Both the position numbers and the translations under genes were made by a program. 6,538 bases of DNA, taken from positions 1-6,538 of the forward strand of contig DRKH01000162.1 of the NCBI GenBank assembly GCA_011051825.1, given 5' to 3'. The first letter of the stretch is position 1; every line of letters starts with the position of its first letter. The DNA comes from Desulfobulbus sp. Its GTDB lineage: Bacteria; Desulfobacterota; Desulfobulbia; Desulfobulbales; Desulfobulbaceae. Below, in pieces: positions 6,058-6,538 of this stretch. Under the pieces are notes generated by a model that did not search any database, was not told the origin of the DNA, and worked only from the letters and a program-made list of their open reading frames with translations.

Positions 6058-6090
6058 TACCCTTATCCCACGATATTGTTGACCTTTTTG

Positions 6091-6105
6091 CGTCATCTCG
6101 ACGCC
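6091..6105. repeat. Small palindrome next to the phosphatase stop codon
   Basis: GCGTC-ATCTC-GACGC is a perfect 5-bp stem with a 5-base loop. It abuts the outer repeat copy 2, so the minus-strand transcript would fold two adjacent hairpins at the end of the phosphatase gene. After the stem the minus strand reads AAAAA, so this is not a terminator. Confidence 0.4.
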
Positions 6106-6121
6106 TATGGCCTTTCGGCCT
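6104..6121. repeat. Outer palindromic repeat, copy 2, overlapping the end of the phosphatase gene
   Basis: This stretch matches 5807-5824 at 17 of 18 positions, in the same orientation. On the minus strand the core is GGCC-GAAA-GGCC; the single difference from copy 1 changes the loop from GAGA to GAAA, keeping the GNRA form. The longer stem of copy 1 is not complete here because the bases beyond the core differ. The phosphatase stop codon (TAG) and its last codons lie within the repeat. Confidence 0.7.
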
Positions 6122-6538
6122 GTACCAACTGAAGCAGCTCTTCGGGCCGGGAACAGACACGATCGCCGGCACCCTGCGGGCTGAAACCCCAGGTAACAAA
6201 AGCACCGGGAATCCCTGCCCGCCGGGCCGCCTCCATGTCCTTGCCGTTATCACCGACCATGAGGGCAAAATCCTGCCCCGGCCTGAAGCCGTACCTGTCC
6301 AGCACAAGGTGGAGCATATCCGGGTGAGGCTTGCACTTCTCGACATCCTCGCTGCCGACAATCGCGTCAAAGAGGACATCAATCCCGAGATGAGTCAACA
6401 TCCTGCGCGCAAATCGGGCCGGGGCATTGGTTGCTACACTCATATGGACACCAAGGGCGACAAAATCATGGAGAAGCATGCCAATGCCACGGTATAAACG
6501 AGGGCTCCGTATACATTGCCCATAATAATGGGCCTCAA
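6105..6538 (-). CDS. HAD-family phosphatase, phosphoglycolate phosphatase type (partial, 5' end beyond the right edge)
   Basis: The frame is open from the window edge to a TAG at 6107-6105, giving 143 visible residues. An internal ATG at 6479 is not the start: the 19 residues before it (E-A-H-Y-Y-G ... L-Y-R-G-I-G) fit the family pattern of a helix ending Y-x-G-I just before motif II. Counting from the first visible residue, HAD motif II is S-V-A-T-N (33-37), motif III is the lysine K69 in E-K-C-K-P-H-P-D, and motif IV is V-G-D-N-G-K-D (94-100), followed by A-A-R-R-A-G-I. Motif I (DxDGT) and most of the cap lie outside the window. Such enzymes remove phosphate from small metabolites such as 2-phosphoglycolate; the exact substrate cannot be read. 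The C-terminus (Q-A-E-R-P) and stop are encoded by the outer palindromic repeat. It is on the same strand as the GGDEF gene but is separated by 412 bases and a likely terminator. Confidence 0.88.
   Translation of the reverse strand, partial: EAHYYGQCIRSPRLYRGIGMLLHDFVALGVHMSVATNAPARFARRMLTHLGIDVLFDAIVGSEDVEKCKPHPDMLHLVLDRYGFRPGQDFALMVGDNGKDMEAARRAGIPGAFVTWGFSPQGAGDRVCSRPEELLQLVQAERP

Noticed and set aside
5988..6121. Possible cyclic di-GMP (GEMM) riboswitch, considered because of the GAAA loop and a nearby GGDEF gene
   Set aside because: The conserved core segments of GEMM-I are not present in order, and the element ends more than 280 bases from the GGDEF start with a strong promoter in between.
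5807..6121. CRISPR array or integron attC site
   Set aside because: There are only two copies of each repeat, at unequal and large spacing, and no matching attC core sites were seen.
5794..6132. 112-codon plus-strand frame through the repeat interval
   Set aside because: It consists largely of translated palindromes, has no ribosome binding site, and resembles no protein.
5837..6382. 181-codon minus-strand open frame overlapping the phosphatase in another frame
   Set aside because: It runs out of frame with the conserved HAD motifs and continues through the REP-like hairpins.
5979..6497. 172-codon plus-strand open frame across the palindromes and the phosphatase gene
   Set aside because: Most of it is antisense to the phosphatase, which has clear HAD motifs. 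The translation has no domain-like pattern.

Overview
The window reads as chromosomal DNA of a Gram-negative bacterium with roughly balanced base composition. The style of the proteins (a short ABC-2/GldG-type exporter, an anchored jelly-roll protein, a membrane GGDEF protein) would suit Desulfobacterota or a relative. That placement is an impression from protein style, not a measured assignment, and there is no rRNA or tRNA to anchor it.

Layout. (1) Bases 1-145, minus strand: the first 48 codons of a secreted protein that runs off the left edge. (2) 146-489: a divergent intergenic region with a possible 20-codon ORF behind a perfect Shine-Dalgarno sequence and a good sigma70-type promoter reading rightward. 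(3) 490-4276, plus strand: four genes in a row. They are a secreted PAN / peptidoglycan-binding / SH3b protein; an ABC ATPase; an ABC-2 permease fused to a shortened GldG-like periplasmic domain, which starts at a TTG inside the ATPase gene; and a membrane-anchored jelly-roll (DUF1080-like) protein. (4) 4397-5692, minus strand, converging on the four-gene set: a membrane-embedded diguanylate cyclase (GGDEF) with a near-ideal promoter of its own. (5) 5693-6104: a non-coding interval packed with nested palindromes that resemble REP/BIME elements. (6) 6105-6538, minus strand: the C-terminal two thirds of a HAD phosphatase of the phosphoglycolate phosphatase type, cut by the right edge. Its stop codon lies inside one of the palindromic repeats.

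How the genes may work together. The ATPase and permease clearly form one transporter, with overlapping genes. The flanking genes encode envelope proteins: one carries wall- and ligand-binding modules, the other a lectin-like beta-sandwich. A plausible reading is a small envelope or cell-surface system powered by a GldA/GldFG-like ABC module, but the substrate cannot be read from the sequence. The cyclase and phosphatase have no visible functional tie to it. The most unusual points are the compact permease-GldG fusion, its pairing with the PAN/PG-binding/SH3b and jelly-roll proteins, and the nested hairpin array.
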